In this document: positions 32,319 through 41,616 of the stretch, one piece after another | How positions within the stretch are numbered: position 1 is the stretch's first letter | Layout: each line of letters starts with the position of its first letter | Source: Streptomyces flaveolus | GTDB lineage: Bacteria > Actinomycetota > Actinomycetes > Streptomycetales > Streptomycetaceae | DNA length: 64,000 bases | Direction of reading: 5' to 3' | NCBI RefSeq assembly: GCF_000716535.1 | Contig: NZ_JNWV01000020.1 | Location: 124,001 to 188,000, forward strand | Program-made: the position numbers and the translations under genes | Notes under the pieces: generated by a model | Told to the model about the DNA's origin: nothing | Databases searched by the model: none | What the model saw: only the letters and a program-made list of their open reading frames with translations

Positions 32319-35021
32319 TCAGACCGCGTCGTCGGGTGTGCCCAGGCCGGTCAGGGCGCCGACCGGGTCGAGGTCCGGGGTGCCGCGGGGCCACCAGTCG
32401 TCCTGGCCGGGGTCCGACTCGTAGGCGTACCACAGGCCGTCCCGGCCCAGGCGGAGCTGGACGTGGCCGCGTGGGTGGGTGAGGCGGTTGCGCCAGGGGC
32501 GGAACGCCGGCAGGTCGGCGGCGAGCAGCAACGGGCGGGCCCGGTCGAAGCGGCCGGCCGGCGGGTCCCACGGCTCCTCCAGCGCGGCCAGGCCCGCCAA
32601 GCCGCCCTGCCGCCAGGCCGCGACGGCACGCGCGAGGTCGGCCGGGGTGCGATGGGCCGCGTCGGCCAGCGTGGCATACAGCGTGCGGGTGGCCGCGGTC
32701 AGCCCGGAACCGGGGCGGGCCGCGGCGAGCCGTACCGCGTCCTGCCACAGGGTCAGCTCGCCGACCGGGTCGCGTCCGGAGACGAGCAGGGCGTGCGCGC
32801 GGGCGGCGGCGTCGGTCGCCAACTGGTCCAGCGCGAAGGGGTCTGGGCCGCCCGGTGCCGACGGGTACGCCGGGGGCTGCTCGGGGTGCGGGGGCACCGG
32901 CAACGGCGGCGGCAGCGGCGGCAGCTCGCGCGGAGCGAGGGCGTCGGCGGCACGGACGCCCGGCAGGGTCTGCGGCTGTCGTTCCTGGGCGGCGCGGGCG
33001 GCTCGGGCGGCGCTGCGCCGGGACAGCGCGTCGAGCAGTTCCTTCTCGCCCCGGCCGCGCAGCAGGAGCAGCACGAAGGGGTCGGCGTCCAGCAGGCGGG
33101 CGGTCTGGTAGCAGAGGGCGGCCGCGTGTTTGCAGGGGTGGCCGGAGTCGGGGCAGCTGCATCGGGGGGCGAGGTCGCCGGGGCCGGGCAGCAGGGGCAC
33201 CCCGCAGTCGGCGAGCGACTGGGGCAACTCCTTGTCGAGCAGCGCCGCAATGTGCCCCGGCCGGTCGGCCGCGGCGTCCAGGAACCTCTCCCAGTCCTCG
33301 TCCTCCAGCGTCCGCACCCGCACCTGCACGCGGTACGGCCGGGGCCGGCTTCCGCGCACGTACGCCAGCACGAGTCCCGGGGTGACGGTGATCGCGTCCA
33401 CATGCCCCTGGTCCGCGTACCCCCGCCCCCGCGCCAGCCGCTTCGCGTCCAACGCGCCCTGCTCCAACGCCCCGACCCAGGCGTTGCCCCACCAGGTCCC
33501 GGCGAACGACCCGATCCCCCCGGCGGTCTCACGCGGCACGAACGCCGGGAAGGTACGGCGGAGTTCGGTGTCACGGTGGGGGGTGGCCATGGTCGGCGGT
33601 ACGTGCGGGACGGCGGGAGCGGGAGGGGTGCCGGGGCCGGGGTCGGGGTGCGCGGAGGGAGTAACCGAGTCCCGGGAGCCGGAGGGCTCGGTCGGGCCGG
33701 CCTGCGCCGAGGCACGCCCGGCCGGGGTCCAACGGGCGAACGGCTCGGCCCGGTCAGGGAGGGCGGCGGACGTGTGTGCCGAGGGGGTGGTTCGGGACGC
33801 CTCGGAGCAAGGACCGGACACCGCAGGCGCGGAGGGTGCGGAGGCCCCCGGCTCGGAGGCGGGGTCCGGGGGTGCAGGGTCGGTCAACGGGTTCTTGGCG
33901 GTGACGCCGGGGGCTTCAGGGGAAACGGCGGGGGCCGAGGGCTCGGGTGCGGCAGCCGAAGGCTCTGCCGGGGGGGCCGGGGCCTGCGCCGAGGGTGACG
34001 ATGCCGACGCCGGTGTCGACGGGATCGGCTCGGCCGGCGTGGGCGAGACGTGCTCATCCGGCTCCTCGGCGGTCTCCGTCCACGTGGGCATGCGGAAGGC
34101 GGTCGCCAAGTAGTGCCGCATGTCCTGCGCGGCCTTGGCCTTGGCGGCCGAGGTCTCCTGTCCCGGTGGGGGCGGTGTGGCGGTATCCGAACGCCCCGGT
34201 GTCCGCCGCTCAAGCCGGGGTTCCGCCGCCCGCGCGCGCAGCGCTTCCGCTTCCCTCCGGGCCGCACGCAGCGCCTCCCGGGCGACATCACCTGGACGCC
34301 CGCCCGTGGCACCGGCCGGCCGCACGCCCTCCGCACGAGCACCGGCCGGCCCCGGACCCTCCGTACCGGCATCAACCGAGCCCACTCCCCGCCCGGACCC
34401 CGCTCCAGGACGTGAGGCCTCCTCGCGGCCTCCATCCGCCACCGGGCCGTCGGCGTCGGACACCGCTGCCTGCCCAGCAGCCGGCATCGGCCCGCCCTGA
34501 CCCCGGCGCGTGGCGACGGCGGCCCTGAGAGCTGCGCGCGCCACATCGCCGGGCTTGGCCCCAGGCGCGCCGGAAAGCCCGGCCGACCCCCCATCACCCG
34601 GCTCGCCCTCACCCCCGGACGGCACCGCACCACCCAGCTCGCCCTGACCACCAGCGACAAGCCCCGCCCGCGACACGCCCCCCGGCGCGGTATCCCCACC
34701 GGACGGCACCGCACCACCCAGCTCGCCCCGGCCACCAGCGACAAGCCCCGCCCGCGACACGCCCCCGGAAGGCACCCCGTCGCCAGGCCTCGCCCCGCCG
34801 GCGGAAAGTTCCGCTCCCGCCCAGGGCTCGGTCCCGTCCGCGCTGTCCGGGTGAGCCGTGGTCTCGACGGTGGAGTCCTGCGGTCCCTCGGTCGGCTCGG
34901 ACGCCGTTTCCTCCCGGGTGTCCCGCGGCGCCGCCGTCCACGCCCGCTCGGTCTCCGCTCGTTCGCGGGCCGCGCGGAGGGCCCGGCGGGCGACGTCGCC
35001 GGGGCGGGGCGGGGGCGTCAT
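32319..35021 (-). CDS. SWIM zinc-finger protein (900 aa)
   Basis: Large protein with a SWIM zinc finger: RCSCPDSGHPCKHAAALCY (residues about 617 to 635), giving the CxC-xn-CxH ligands. The first 300 residues are disordered and rich in Gly/Ala/Pro. They contain a motif PGDVAR-x-ALRAA at residues 7, 157 and 243, and an 84-bp duplicated stretch. The rest is a soluble helical domain with Leu/Arg. SWIM domains bind DNA or protein in chromatin and repair helicase complexes. The start overlaps the helicase stop (ATGA), with GGAGGACCCC upstream, so the two are translated together and probably form a complex. Confidence 0.9.
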   Translation of the reverse strand: MTPPPRPGDVARRALRAARERAETERAWTAAPRDTREETASEPTEGPQDSTVETTAHPDSADGTEPWAGAELSAGGARPGDGVPSGGVSRAGLVAGGRGELGGAVPSGGDTAPGGVSRAGLVAGGQGELGGAVPSGGEGEPGDGGSAGLSGAPGAKPGDVARAALRAAVATRRGQGGPMPAAGQAAVSDADGPVADGGREEASRPGAGSGRGVGSVDAGTEGPGPAGARAEGVRPAGATGGRPGDVAREALRAARREAEALRARAAEPRLERRTPGRSDTATPPPPGQETSAAKAKAAQDMRHYLATAFRMPTWTETAEEPDEHVSPTPAEPIPSTPASASSPSAQAPAPPAEPSAAAPEPSAPAVSPEAPGVTAKNPLTDPAPPDPASEPGASAPSAPAVSGPCSEASRTTPSAHTSAALPDRAEPFARWTPAGRASAQAGPTEPSGSRDSVTPSAHPDPGPGTPPAPAVPHVPPTMATPHRDTELRRTFPAFVPRETAGGIGSFAGTWWGNAWVGALEQGALDAKRLARGRGYADQGHVDAITVTPGLVLAYVRGSRPRPYRVQVRVRTLEDEDWERFLDAAADRPGHIAALLDKELPQSLADCGVPLLPGPGDLAPRCSCPDSGHPCKHAAALCYQTARLLDADPFVLLLLRGRGEKELLDALSRRSAARAARAAQERQPQTLPGVRAADALAPRELPPLPPPLPVPPHPEQPPAYPSAPGGPDPFALDQLATDAAARAHALLVSGRDPVGELTLWQDAVRLAAARPGSGLTAATRTLYATLADAAHRTPADLARAVAAWRQGGLAGLAALEEPWDPPAGRFDRARPLLLAADLPAFRPWRNRLTHPRGHVQLRLGRDGLWYAYESDPGQDDWWPRGTPDLDPVGALTGLGTPDDAV
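34621..34788. repeat. 84-bp in-gene tandem duplication
   Basis: Two head-to-tail copies with a period of 84 bp (28 codons), about 66 bases of each nearly identical, encode repeats of GGVSRAGLVAGG and GELGGAVPSGG in the disordered N-terminus of the SWIM protein. Confidence 0.75.
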
Positions 35022-37873
35022 GGGGTCCTCCGCAGGGAGACGAGGTCGGACAGCTCGCGGTCCGTCAGCTCAGTGAGGGCCGCCTCGCCGGAGCCGAGGA
35101 TCGCGTCGGCGAGGGCGCGCTTGGACGCGAGCATCTCGGCGATGCGGTCCTCCACCGTGCCCTCGGTGACCAGGCGGTGGACCTGCACCGGCTGGGTCTG
35201 GCCGATGCGGTACGCGCGGTCGGTGGCCTGCTCCTCCACGGCCGGGTTCCACCAGCGGTCGAAGTGGATGACGTGGCCCGCGCGGGTGAGGTTCAGGCCG
35301 GTGCCGGCGGCCTTCAGGGACAGCACCAGCACCGGTGTCCCGCCGTCCTGGAAGCGATCGACCATGCGCTCGCGCTCCGGCACCGGCGTGCCGCCGTGCA
35401 GCAGGTCGACGGGGATCGCGCGGGCGGACAGGTGGGCGGTGAGGAGGCGGGCCATGCCGACGTACTGGGTGAAGACGAGCGCCGAGCCGTCCTCGGCGAG
35501 CAGGGTGTCCAGCAGCTCGTCCAGGAGGGCGAGTTTGCCGGAGCGGGCGGCCAGGCGGTCGGGACGCGCGTCCTCCTTCAGGTAGAGCGCCGGGTGGTCG
35601 CAGATCTGCTTCAGGGCGCCGAGGAGCTTCAGCACCAGGCCCCGGCGGGCCATGCCCTGCGCCGTCTCGATGGCCAGCATCGACTCGCGCACCACCGCCT
35701 CGTACAGCGCGGCCTGTTCCCGGGTGAGCGGCACCGGGTGGTCCGTCTCCGTCTTGGGCGGCAGCTCGGGCACGATGCCGGGGTCGGACTTCTTGCGCCG
35801 CAGGAGGAAGGGGCGGACCAGCCGGGCCAGCCGCTGCACCGCTTCCTCGTCCTCCCCGTTCTCCACCGCCCGCGCGTGCCGCGCGCGGAAGGACTTCAGC
35901 GGGCCGAGGAGCCCGGGGGTGGTCCAGTCGAGCAGGGCCCACAGTTCGGAGAGGTTGTTCTCCACCGGGGTGCCCGTCAGTGCCACGCGCGCGGGGGACG
36001 GGATCGTGCGCAGCGCCTTGGCGGTGGCCGAGTAGGGGTTCTTCACGTGCTGGGCCTCGTCGGCGACGACCATGCCCCAGGGCTGTTCGGCGAGGCGGGC
36101 CGCGGTGGAGCGCATGGTGCCGTACGTGGTGAGGACGAAGCCGCCGTCCACGCCGTCCAGTGTGCGCTCGGGGCCGTGGAAGCGGCGGACGGGGACGCCG
36201 GGCGCGAACCGGGTGATCTCGCGCTGCCAGTTGCCGAGGAGGCTGGCCGGGCAGACGACGAGGGTCGGCTCGGTGCGGGCCCGCTTCAGGTGCAGGGCGA
36301 TGAGGGTGACGGTCTTGCCGAGGCCCATGTCGTCGGCGAGGCAGCCGCCGAGGCCGAGCGAGGTCATCAGGTCGAGCCAGGCCAGGCCGCGCAACTGGTA
36401 GTCGCGGAGGGTGGCGCGCAGGCCGGGGGGTGGGTCTGCGGGGCGCAGGCCGGCGGTGAGCCGGTCGCGGAGGGCGGCCAGCGCGCCGGCGGGGACGGCT
36501 TCGACGGTCTCGCCGTCGACCTCGGCGGTGCCGGTGAGGGCGACGGCCAGCGCGTCGACCGGGTCGAGCAGGCCCAGTTCGCGTTTGCGGGCCTTGCGGA
36601 CCAGGGCGGGGTCGACCAGCACCCAGCGGTCCCGGAGCCGTACGACCGGGCGGTGGGCCTCGGCGAGGGCGTCCATCTCGGCCTCGCTGAGCGGGTCCCC
36701 GCCGAGGGCGAGCTGCCAGCGGAACCGGAGCAGGTCCTCGCTCTCGAAGAAACCGGTGCCGTCGGTCGCCGAGCCGGGGGCCGGGCGGACCTCGGCGGTG
36801 GCGGTCAGGTCGCGGGCGAGGTCCCGGGGCCAGTGCACGGCGACCCCGGCGGCGGCGAGCCGGGAGGCGGCCACACCGAGCAGCTCGCCCAGCTCCTCCT
36901 CGGACAGGGCGAGGACGTCGGGGACGTCCTGCTCGGCGAGGCGGTCCAGGGGCGCCCACACCCGTGCGGCGCGCCGCACGGCGAGGGCCGCGTCGACACG
37001 CGCGCGGGGCCCGAACGCCTCGTCGGCCTCGCCCGCCCACAGGGCCGCCGCGTCGGCCACCAGGGTGGGGTCGGCGAGGCTGTGGACCTGGACGACGGCC
37101 GCTCCGGCGGCGCGGGCGCCCTCGCTCGCGCCGGCGTCGAAGACGTCGTACGCGGACAGGTCCAGGCGGAGTGAGATCCGCACGCCCGCGTCCATCCCGG
37201 CGGCGACCTCGGCCGCCCACTCATGGGCCGCGGGCAGGGTCTGGGGTTCGCGGGCGGCGAAGGGCCGGCCGACGGTGCAGGGGGCCGCGGGGGTGCGGGG
37301 CAGGGTGTCGGCGACCGCGTCCAGGAAGGAGCGGATCAGGGCCTCGGGCTCGGGCAGCCGGAGCGCGCCCGGGCCGGGGAGGGGCACGGCGTGGCCCTCG
37401 GGGGGCAGGGCGGCGGCGATGGCGCGCAGGTGGGCGATGTCGTCGGGGTCCAGCGGGCCGGCCCGCCAGGCGTCGTGGCCGGCCGGGGTCAGGCCCGGCA
37501 GCAGCCGGCCGCGGGCGACGAGCCGCAGCGCGTGCAGGGCGGCGGCGCCCCAGCAGGCGGTGGCCGGGTGGGCGGCCGGGTCGCGCCGGGCGCTGACCAG
37601 CAGCGGCAGGGCCTCGGCGAGCGGCAGGGTCAGCGCGGGCACCTGCCGGCGGCGCACACCGGCGCCGTGCCGTCGTACGACCGTCAGTTCCTCGGAATCG
37701 GCCCCGCTCGCGGTGGGCAGCGGGTCGCCGTCGGGGGCCCAGAAGGCGAGGCGGCCCTGGCGCGGCAGGGGCGCGGGCAGGTAGACGGACGCGAGGCGCA
37801 CCGGGACCGGGAGCCCGGTCCCCGTCTCCCGGGAAACACCCGTGCGCTCGGCCACCGCAGCCGTGCCGCTCAT
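35018..37873 (-). CDS. SNF2-family DEAD/DEAH helicase (951 aa)
   Basis: Swi2/Snf2-type ATPase/translocase on double-stranded DNA. Motifs: GGCLADDMGLGKT (Walker A), VVCPASLLGNW, VVADEAQHVKN (Walker B), LTGTPVENNLSELW, LVFTQYVGMARLL, LVLSLKAAGTGLNLTRA and DRWWNPAVEEQATDRAYRIGQ. The N-terminal 470 residues form the accessory domain usual in bacterial SNF2 proteins. The start MSGTAAVAER at 37873 has AGGA close by; a GTG four codons earlier is equally open. Translationally coupled to the SWIM gene, a conserved actinomycete pair. A role in repair or restriction of foreign DNA is inferred. Confidence 0.94.
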   Translation of the reverse strand: MSGTAAVAERTGVSRETGTGLPVPVRLASVYLPAPLPRQGRLAFWAPDGDPLPTASGADSEELTVVRRHGAGVRRRQVPALTLPLAEALPLLVSARRDPAAHPATACWGAAALHALRLVARGRLLPGLTPAGHDAWRAGPLDPDDIAHLRAIAAALPPEGHAVPLPGPGALRLPEPEALIRSFLDAVADTLPRTPAAPCTVGRPFAAREPQTLPAAHEWAAEVAAGMDAGVRISLRLDLSAYDVFDAGASEGARAAGAAVVQVHSLADPTLVADAAALWAGEADEAFGPRARVDAALAVRRAARVWAPLDRLAEQDVPDVLALSEEELGELLGVAASRLAAAGVAVHWPRDLARDLTATAEVRPAPGSATDGTGFFESEDLLRFRWQLALGGDPLSEAEMDALAEAHRPVVRLRDRWVLVDPALVRKARKRELGLLDPVDALAVALTGTAEVDGETVEAVPAGALAALRDRLTAGLRPADPPPGLRATLRDYQLRGLAWLDLMTSLGLGGCLADDMGLGKTVTLIALHLKRARTEPTLVVCPASLLGNWQREITRFAPGVPVRRFHGPERTLDGVDGGFVLTTYGTMRSTAARLAEQPWGMVVADEAQHVKNPYSATAKALRTIPSPARVALTGTPVENNLSELWALLDWTTPGLLGPLKSFRARHARAVENGEDEEAVQRLARLVRPFLLRRKKSDPGIVPELPPKTETDHPVPLTREQAALYEAVVRESMLAIETAQGMARRGLVLKLLGALKQICDHPALYLKEDARPDRLAARSGKLALLDELLDTLLAEDGSALVFTQYVGMARLLTAHLSARAIPVDLLHGGTPVPERERMVDRFQDGGTPVLVLSLKAAGTGLNLTRAGHVIHFDRWWNPAVEEQATDRAYRIGQTQPVQVHRLVTEGTVEDRIAEMLASKRALADAILGSGEAALTELTDRELSDLVSLRRTP

Positions 37874-37969
37874 ACGTCCTGCCACCTCCCGCCCGTGCGT
37901 CGGATCAGACGTCTTCGACTCTACGGGCGGGGTCTGACAATCGGCTCCGGAGGCGGGTCACGGCCCCGG

Positions 37970-38551
37970 CTACGGGACCGTGCGGGAGACCACGAACACC
38001 ATCGGATACTCCGGGTCGGACAGGTTGACGACCACGTCCTGGGTGGGTGCCGGGTTCTTCTGCTCGTGGGTCAGGCCCCACCAGGGGCCGGGGCCGTCGA
38101 AGGTCCAGCCGCTGACCTTCCGGTCGCGTTCGCCTACGGTGACGTCGTCCTTCTTCAGCTGGTCCCGGCGCACGCCCATGGCCTCCAGGAAGCTGTCCAG
38201 GCCGGCGGGGTTGGTGCGGAACTGCACGTAGAGGCGGCTGGTCTTCCAGTTGTTCGTCTCGTAGTAGGCGACCTCGTCGGCGGGGTGCGGGACGGTCACC
38301 TGGTAGAGGCGGCGCTGCACCTTCGACGGCCACCCCGAGGTGAGGCCGGTCGCCGAGTACTTCGCCTCCTTGTCCTTGCCGCTGTTGCGGCTCTGGTTCG
38401 CGGAGATCACCAGGTAGCCGGCCGGGACGCCGATGAGCAGCACGATGATCAACAGGGTGAGCGCCCGGCGCTTGGCCTTGTGGCGCGGGTCCTCGGCGGG
38501 CCGCTGTGGCTCGTCGGGCGGGCCGCCCTGGTGGGGCAGCGACGGCGTCAT
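37970..38551 (-). CDS. Single-pass membrane protein, unknown (193 aa)
   Basis: The N-terminal cytosolic part is Pro/Arg-rich; one transmembrane helix follows (LTLLIIVLLIGVPAGYLVI, residues about 31 to 50). A 140-residue extracellular domain contains YYETNNWKTSRLYVQF, LDSFLEAMGV and WTFDGPGPWWGLTHEQ. It overlaps the ROK kinase stop by 4 bases (ATGA), so it is coupled to that gene. I do not recognise the domain; the aromatic-rich motif could bind a ligand at the cell surface. Confidence 0.85.
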   Translation of the reverse strand: MTPSLPHQGGPPDEPQRPAEDPRHKAKRRALTLLIIVLLIGVPAGYLVISANQSRNSGKDKEAKYSATGLTSGWPSKVQRRLYQVTVPHPADEVAYYETNNWKTSRLYVQFRTNPAGLDSFLEAMGVRRDQLKKDDVTVGERDRKVSGWTFDGPGPWWGLTHEQKNPAPTQDVVVNLSDPEYPMVFVVSRTVP

Positions 38552-39693
38552 GCGGTGTCCTGGTCGCGGCGGGCCTGGGCGTACCGCTCGTACCGCTCGT
38601 ACCGCTCCACCCGGCGCCGCTTGGCCCGCCGGAACCGGCGGGCGACCAGCCGGGCCAGGTCGGCGGCGCCCACCATGCCCGCCTCGGGGCCGAGCTGGGC
38701 ACGGGTGATGCGGGCCTCGGGGCGGTAGCCGCGGCCGGTGAGGTGCCGCTTGAAGGCGTCCCGGGCGGGGCCGATGAGCAGGTCGTCGGCTGCCGAGACA
38801 CCGCCGCCGATCACGAAGCAGGAAGGGTCGAGGGCGGCGGCGAGGTTGGCGATGCCGACGCCGAGCCACTGGCCGATGTCCTGGAGGAGCTCCACGCACA
38901 TCGCGTCGCCCTCGCGGGCCAGCTCGGTGATCATCGGGCCGGTGATGTCGCCGATGTTGCCCTTGACGTGCTCGATGATCCCGTAGGCGACCGGCGAGTC
39001 GGCGGCGGCCAGCTCGCGCGCCTCCCGGACCAGCGCGTTGCCGGAGCTGTACTGCTCCCAGCAGCCGCGGTTGCCGCACGGGCAGCGGTGTCCGCCGGGG
39101 ACGACCTGCATGTGGCCGAACTCGCCGGCGACGCCGAACTTGCCGCGCTTGACCTGGCCGTCCTCCAGGATGGCGCCGCCGATGCCGGTACCGAGGGTGA
39201 TCATGACGAGGTGGTCCTCGCCGCGGCCGGCGCCGAAGCGCCACTCCGCCCAGGCGGCCGTGTTGGCGTCGTTGTCCACGAGGACCGGTACGGAGAGCCG
39301 GCTGGCGAGGCGGTCGCGCAGCGGTTCGTTGCGCCAGGACAGGTGGGGGGCGAACAGCACGCGGTTGCGGTCGGCGTCGACCCAGCCGGCGGCGCCGATG
39401 CCGACCGCGTGCACGTCGTGCCGGTCGGACAGGTCCAGCACCAGCTCGACGATGGTGTCCTCGACGACCTTGGGGCTCTTGGACTTGTCCGGGGTCTCCG
39501 TGCGGAGCTTCTCCAGGATGTTGCCGTCGGCGTCCACGACGCCCGCCATGACCTTGGTGCCGCCGATGTCGATGCCGACGGTGGGCACACGGGGTGCGGT
39601 CAGGTGTGACCGGCGCTCTCGTGTGCCCACGGTGCGCAGGACCGGGGCTCGGCGGGAGCCGATGGGGGCGGTGAGGTCGCGGTAGGTGCTCAT
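38548..39693 (-). CDS. ROK-family sugar kinase, glucokinase-like (381 aa)
   Basis: ATP-dependent sugar kinase. Phosphate-binding VGIDIGGTKVMAGVVD, catalytic DNDANTAAWAEWRFGAG and the ROK zinc motif GHRCPCGNRGCWEQYSSG are all intact, and there is no N-terminal HTH, so it is an enzyme rather than a repressor. The first 35 residues extend beyond the core, and the C-terminus has a short Arg/Tyr repeat (ERYERYERYAQ) caused by a 9-base tandem repeat. It lies downstream of the sugar ABC genes in the same direction, 112 bp away, and would phosphorylate the imported sugar. Confidence 0.93.
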   Translation of the reverse strand: MSTYRDLTAPIGSRRAPVLRTVGTRERRSHLTAPRVPTVGIDIGGTKVMAGVVDADGNILEKLRTETPDKSKSPKVVEDTIVELVLDLSDRHDVHAVGIGAAGWVDADRNRVLFAPHLSWRNEPLRDRLASRLSVPVLVDNDANTAAWAEWRFGAGRGEDHLVMITLGTGIGGAILEDGQVKRGKFGVAGEFGHMQVVPGGHRCPCGNRGCWEQYSSGNALVREARELAAADSPVAYGIIEHVKGNIGDITGPMITELAREGDAMCVELLQDIGQWLGVGIANLAAALDPSCFVIGGGVSAADDLLIGPARDAFKRHLTGRGYRPEARITRAQLGPEAGMVGAADLARLVARRFRRAKRRRVERYERYERYAQARRDQDTA

Positions 39694-39805
39694 CGGCCTT
39701 GATTCTGCCTCACCGCGCGGGCGGGTGCCGTGCGGGGCGGGGGGACTGCGTGATCAACGCCGGGTGCGGGTCCGTCGTGGTCGGTCACGCAGTTCCTCGC
39801 GCCCC

Positions 39806-40576
39806 TCAGCCTCGTTGCAGTTCGTGGCGGAGGGCGTCGAGGTCGGATCCTCCGGCCATCTGCTGCGTCAGCTCGTCCAGGGTGATCTCGTCCCGTGTGT
39901 GATTGCCCACCATTGTGCCGCGCCTCAACAACACGAACCTGTCCCCCACCAGGTACGCGTGATGCGGGTTGTGGGTGATCAAGACAACGCCCAGGCCCTC
40001 GTCCCGTGCGGCCGCCACATATTTGAGGACCACACCGGACTGCTTGACTCCCAGTGCGGCCGTCGGCTCGTCCAGGACCAGCACCTTCGCACCGAAGTGG
40101 ACCGCCCGCGCGATGGCGACACACTGGCGCTCGCCACCCGACAGCGTGCCGATGGGCTGGTCGACGTCCCGCAGGTCGATGCCCATGCGGAGCAGCGCCT
40201 CGCGGGTGGTGCGGCGCATGAAGTCGGTGTCCAGGCGCTTGAAGGGACCGGCGCCCTTGCGGGGCTCGGAGCCGAGGAAGAAGTTGCGCCAGACCGGCAT
40301 GAGGGGGACGACGGCCAGGTCCTGGTAGACCGTGGCGATGCCCCGGTCCAGGGCCTCGCGCGGGGAGGAGAGGGTCGTCTCCTCGCCCTCGACGCGCAGG
40401 ATGCCGCCGTCGTGCCGGTGCAGGCCCGCGATGATCTTGATCAGGGTGGACTTGCCCGCGCCGTTGTCGCCGAGGACGCAGGTGATCTCACCCGCGTGCA
40501 CCTCCAGCGAGACCCCTTCGAGGGCGCGGACGGTGCCGTAGTGCTTGCTGACGTCGGTCAGTTCGACGAGTGTCAC
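39806..40576 (-). CDS. Sugar ABC transporter ATP-binding protein (256 aa)
   Basis: Single ABC domain: Walker [19 protein letters not shown]-loop [15 protein letters not shown], signature [15 protein letters not shown], Walker [13 protein letters not shown] and His-loop [11 protein letters not shown]2 importers often use a double-domain RbsA of about 500 residues; this is the single-domain FrcA-like type, so it works as a dimer. The GTG start at 40576 overlaps the permease stop (GTGA) with GGAGG upstream. Third gene of the operon. Confidence 0.95.
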   Translation of the reverse strand: MTLVELTDVSKHYGTVRALEGVSLEVHAGEITCVLGDNGAGKSTLIKIIAGLHRHDGGILRVEGEETTLSSPREALDRGIATVYQDLAVVPLMPVWRNFFLGSEPRKGAGPFKRLDTDFMRRTTREALLRMGIDLRDVDQPIGTLSGGERQCVAIARAVHFGAKVLVLDEPTAALGVKQSGVVLKYVAAARDEGLGVVLITHNPHHAYLVGDRFVLLRRGTMVGNHTRDEITLDELTQQMAGGSDLDALRHELQRG

Positions 40577-41616
40577 TTGGTGGCCTCCGCGCGCTTGCGG
40601 ACCCAGGCGTTGAGCAGGGTCGCGAGGAGCAGCATCGCTCCGAGGAAGAACTTGAACCAGTCCGGGTTCCACTCGGCGAAGACGATGCCCTTGCTGGTCA
40701 TGCCGAACAGCAGCGCGCCGACGGCCGAGCCGACCGCGCTGCCGTGGCCGCCGGTGATCAGACAGCCGCCGATGACGGCCGCGATGATGTAGATCAGCTC
40801 GTTGCCGACGCCCTCGCCGGACTGGACGGCGTCGAAGGAGAAGAGCAGGTGCTGGCCGGAGATCCAGGCGCCGAACGCGACGCCCATGTAGAGGCCGATC
40901 TTGGTCCGGGCGACCGGGACGCCGACCGCGCGGGCCGCGTCCTCGTTGCCGCCGACGGCGAAGATCCAGTTGCCGGTGCGGGTGCGCAGCAGGATCCAGG
41001 AGGCGAGGGCGACGAGGCCCAGCCACCACAGGATGGTGACCTTGATGTCGACGCCGCCGACGTCGATCGTCGAGGCGAACACGGCGTGGGCGCTCGTGAA
41101 GCCCTCCATGTCGGCGATGGTCTTGGTGGAGACCGTGCCGTCGATCAGCTTGGTGAAGCCGAGGTTCATGCCGGTCAGCATCAGGAAGGTGCCCAGCGTG
41201 ATGATGAAGCTGGGCAGCTTGGTGCGGGTGAGCATGAAGCCGTTGAAGGCGCCGACGGCCAGCGTGACCAGCAGGGACACGCCCACGCCGACCCAGGTGT
41301 TCGCCGTCATCTGGTAGCTGAACATCGAGGAGACCAGCGCGGACGACGTCACGAGGACGCCCGCCGAGAGGTCGAACTCGCCACCGATCATCAGCAGGGC
41401 CACGGGTACGGCCATGATCCCGATGGTCGAGGAGGCGTACAGGACCGTGCTGAGGCTGGTGGCGCGCAGGAAGCCGTCGGCGGCGAAGGCGAAGAAGACG
41501 AAGACGGCGAGGGCGCCGACGACCGAGCCCAGTTCCGGGCGGGCCAGCAGCTTCCGCAGCGGGGAGGTCTGCAGAATCCTTTCGTCAAGCAGTTTCTCGT
41601 CCGTGACCGCGCTCAT
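40573..41616 (-). CDS. Sugar ABC transporter permease, CUT2 type (347 aa)
   Basis: Polytopic inner-membrane permease of the RbsC/FrcB group, with 8 to 10 hydrophobic segments. Family motifs are seen: [39 protein letters not shown] and [19 protein letters not shown], the cytosolic EAA-like loop that contacts the ATPase. Start ATG at 41616 overlaps the binding-protein stop (ATGA), so translation is coupled. Substrate probably a pentose, hexose or cyclitol. Confidence 0.95.
   Translation of the reverse strand: MSAVTDEKLLDERILQTSPLRKLLARPELGSVVGALAVFVFFAFAADGFLRATSLSTVLYASSTIGIMAVPVALLMIGGEFDLSAGVLVTSSALVSSMFSYQMTANTWVGVGVSLLVTLAVGAFNGFMLTRTKLPSFIITLGTFLMLTGMNLGFTKLIDGTVSTKTIADMEGFTSAHAVFASTIDVGGVDIKVTILWWLGLVALASWILLRTRTGNWIFAVGGNEDAARAVGVPVARTKIGLYMGVAFGAWISGQHLLFSFDAVQSGEGVGNELIYIIAAVIGGCLITGGHGSAVGSAVGALLFGMTSKGIVFAEWNPDWFKFFLGAMLLLATLLNAWVRKRAEATK

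Noticed and set aside
31987-32424. Plus-strand gene after the SPW terminator
   Set aside because: Overlaps the SWIM gene end, no ribosome site, no family.
35177-37174. 665-codon plus frame inside the SNF2 gene
   Set aside because: Antisense shadow of a gene with full SNF2 motifs.
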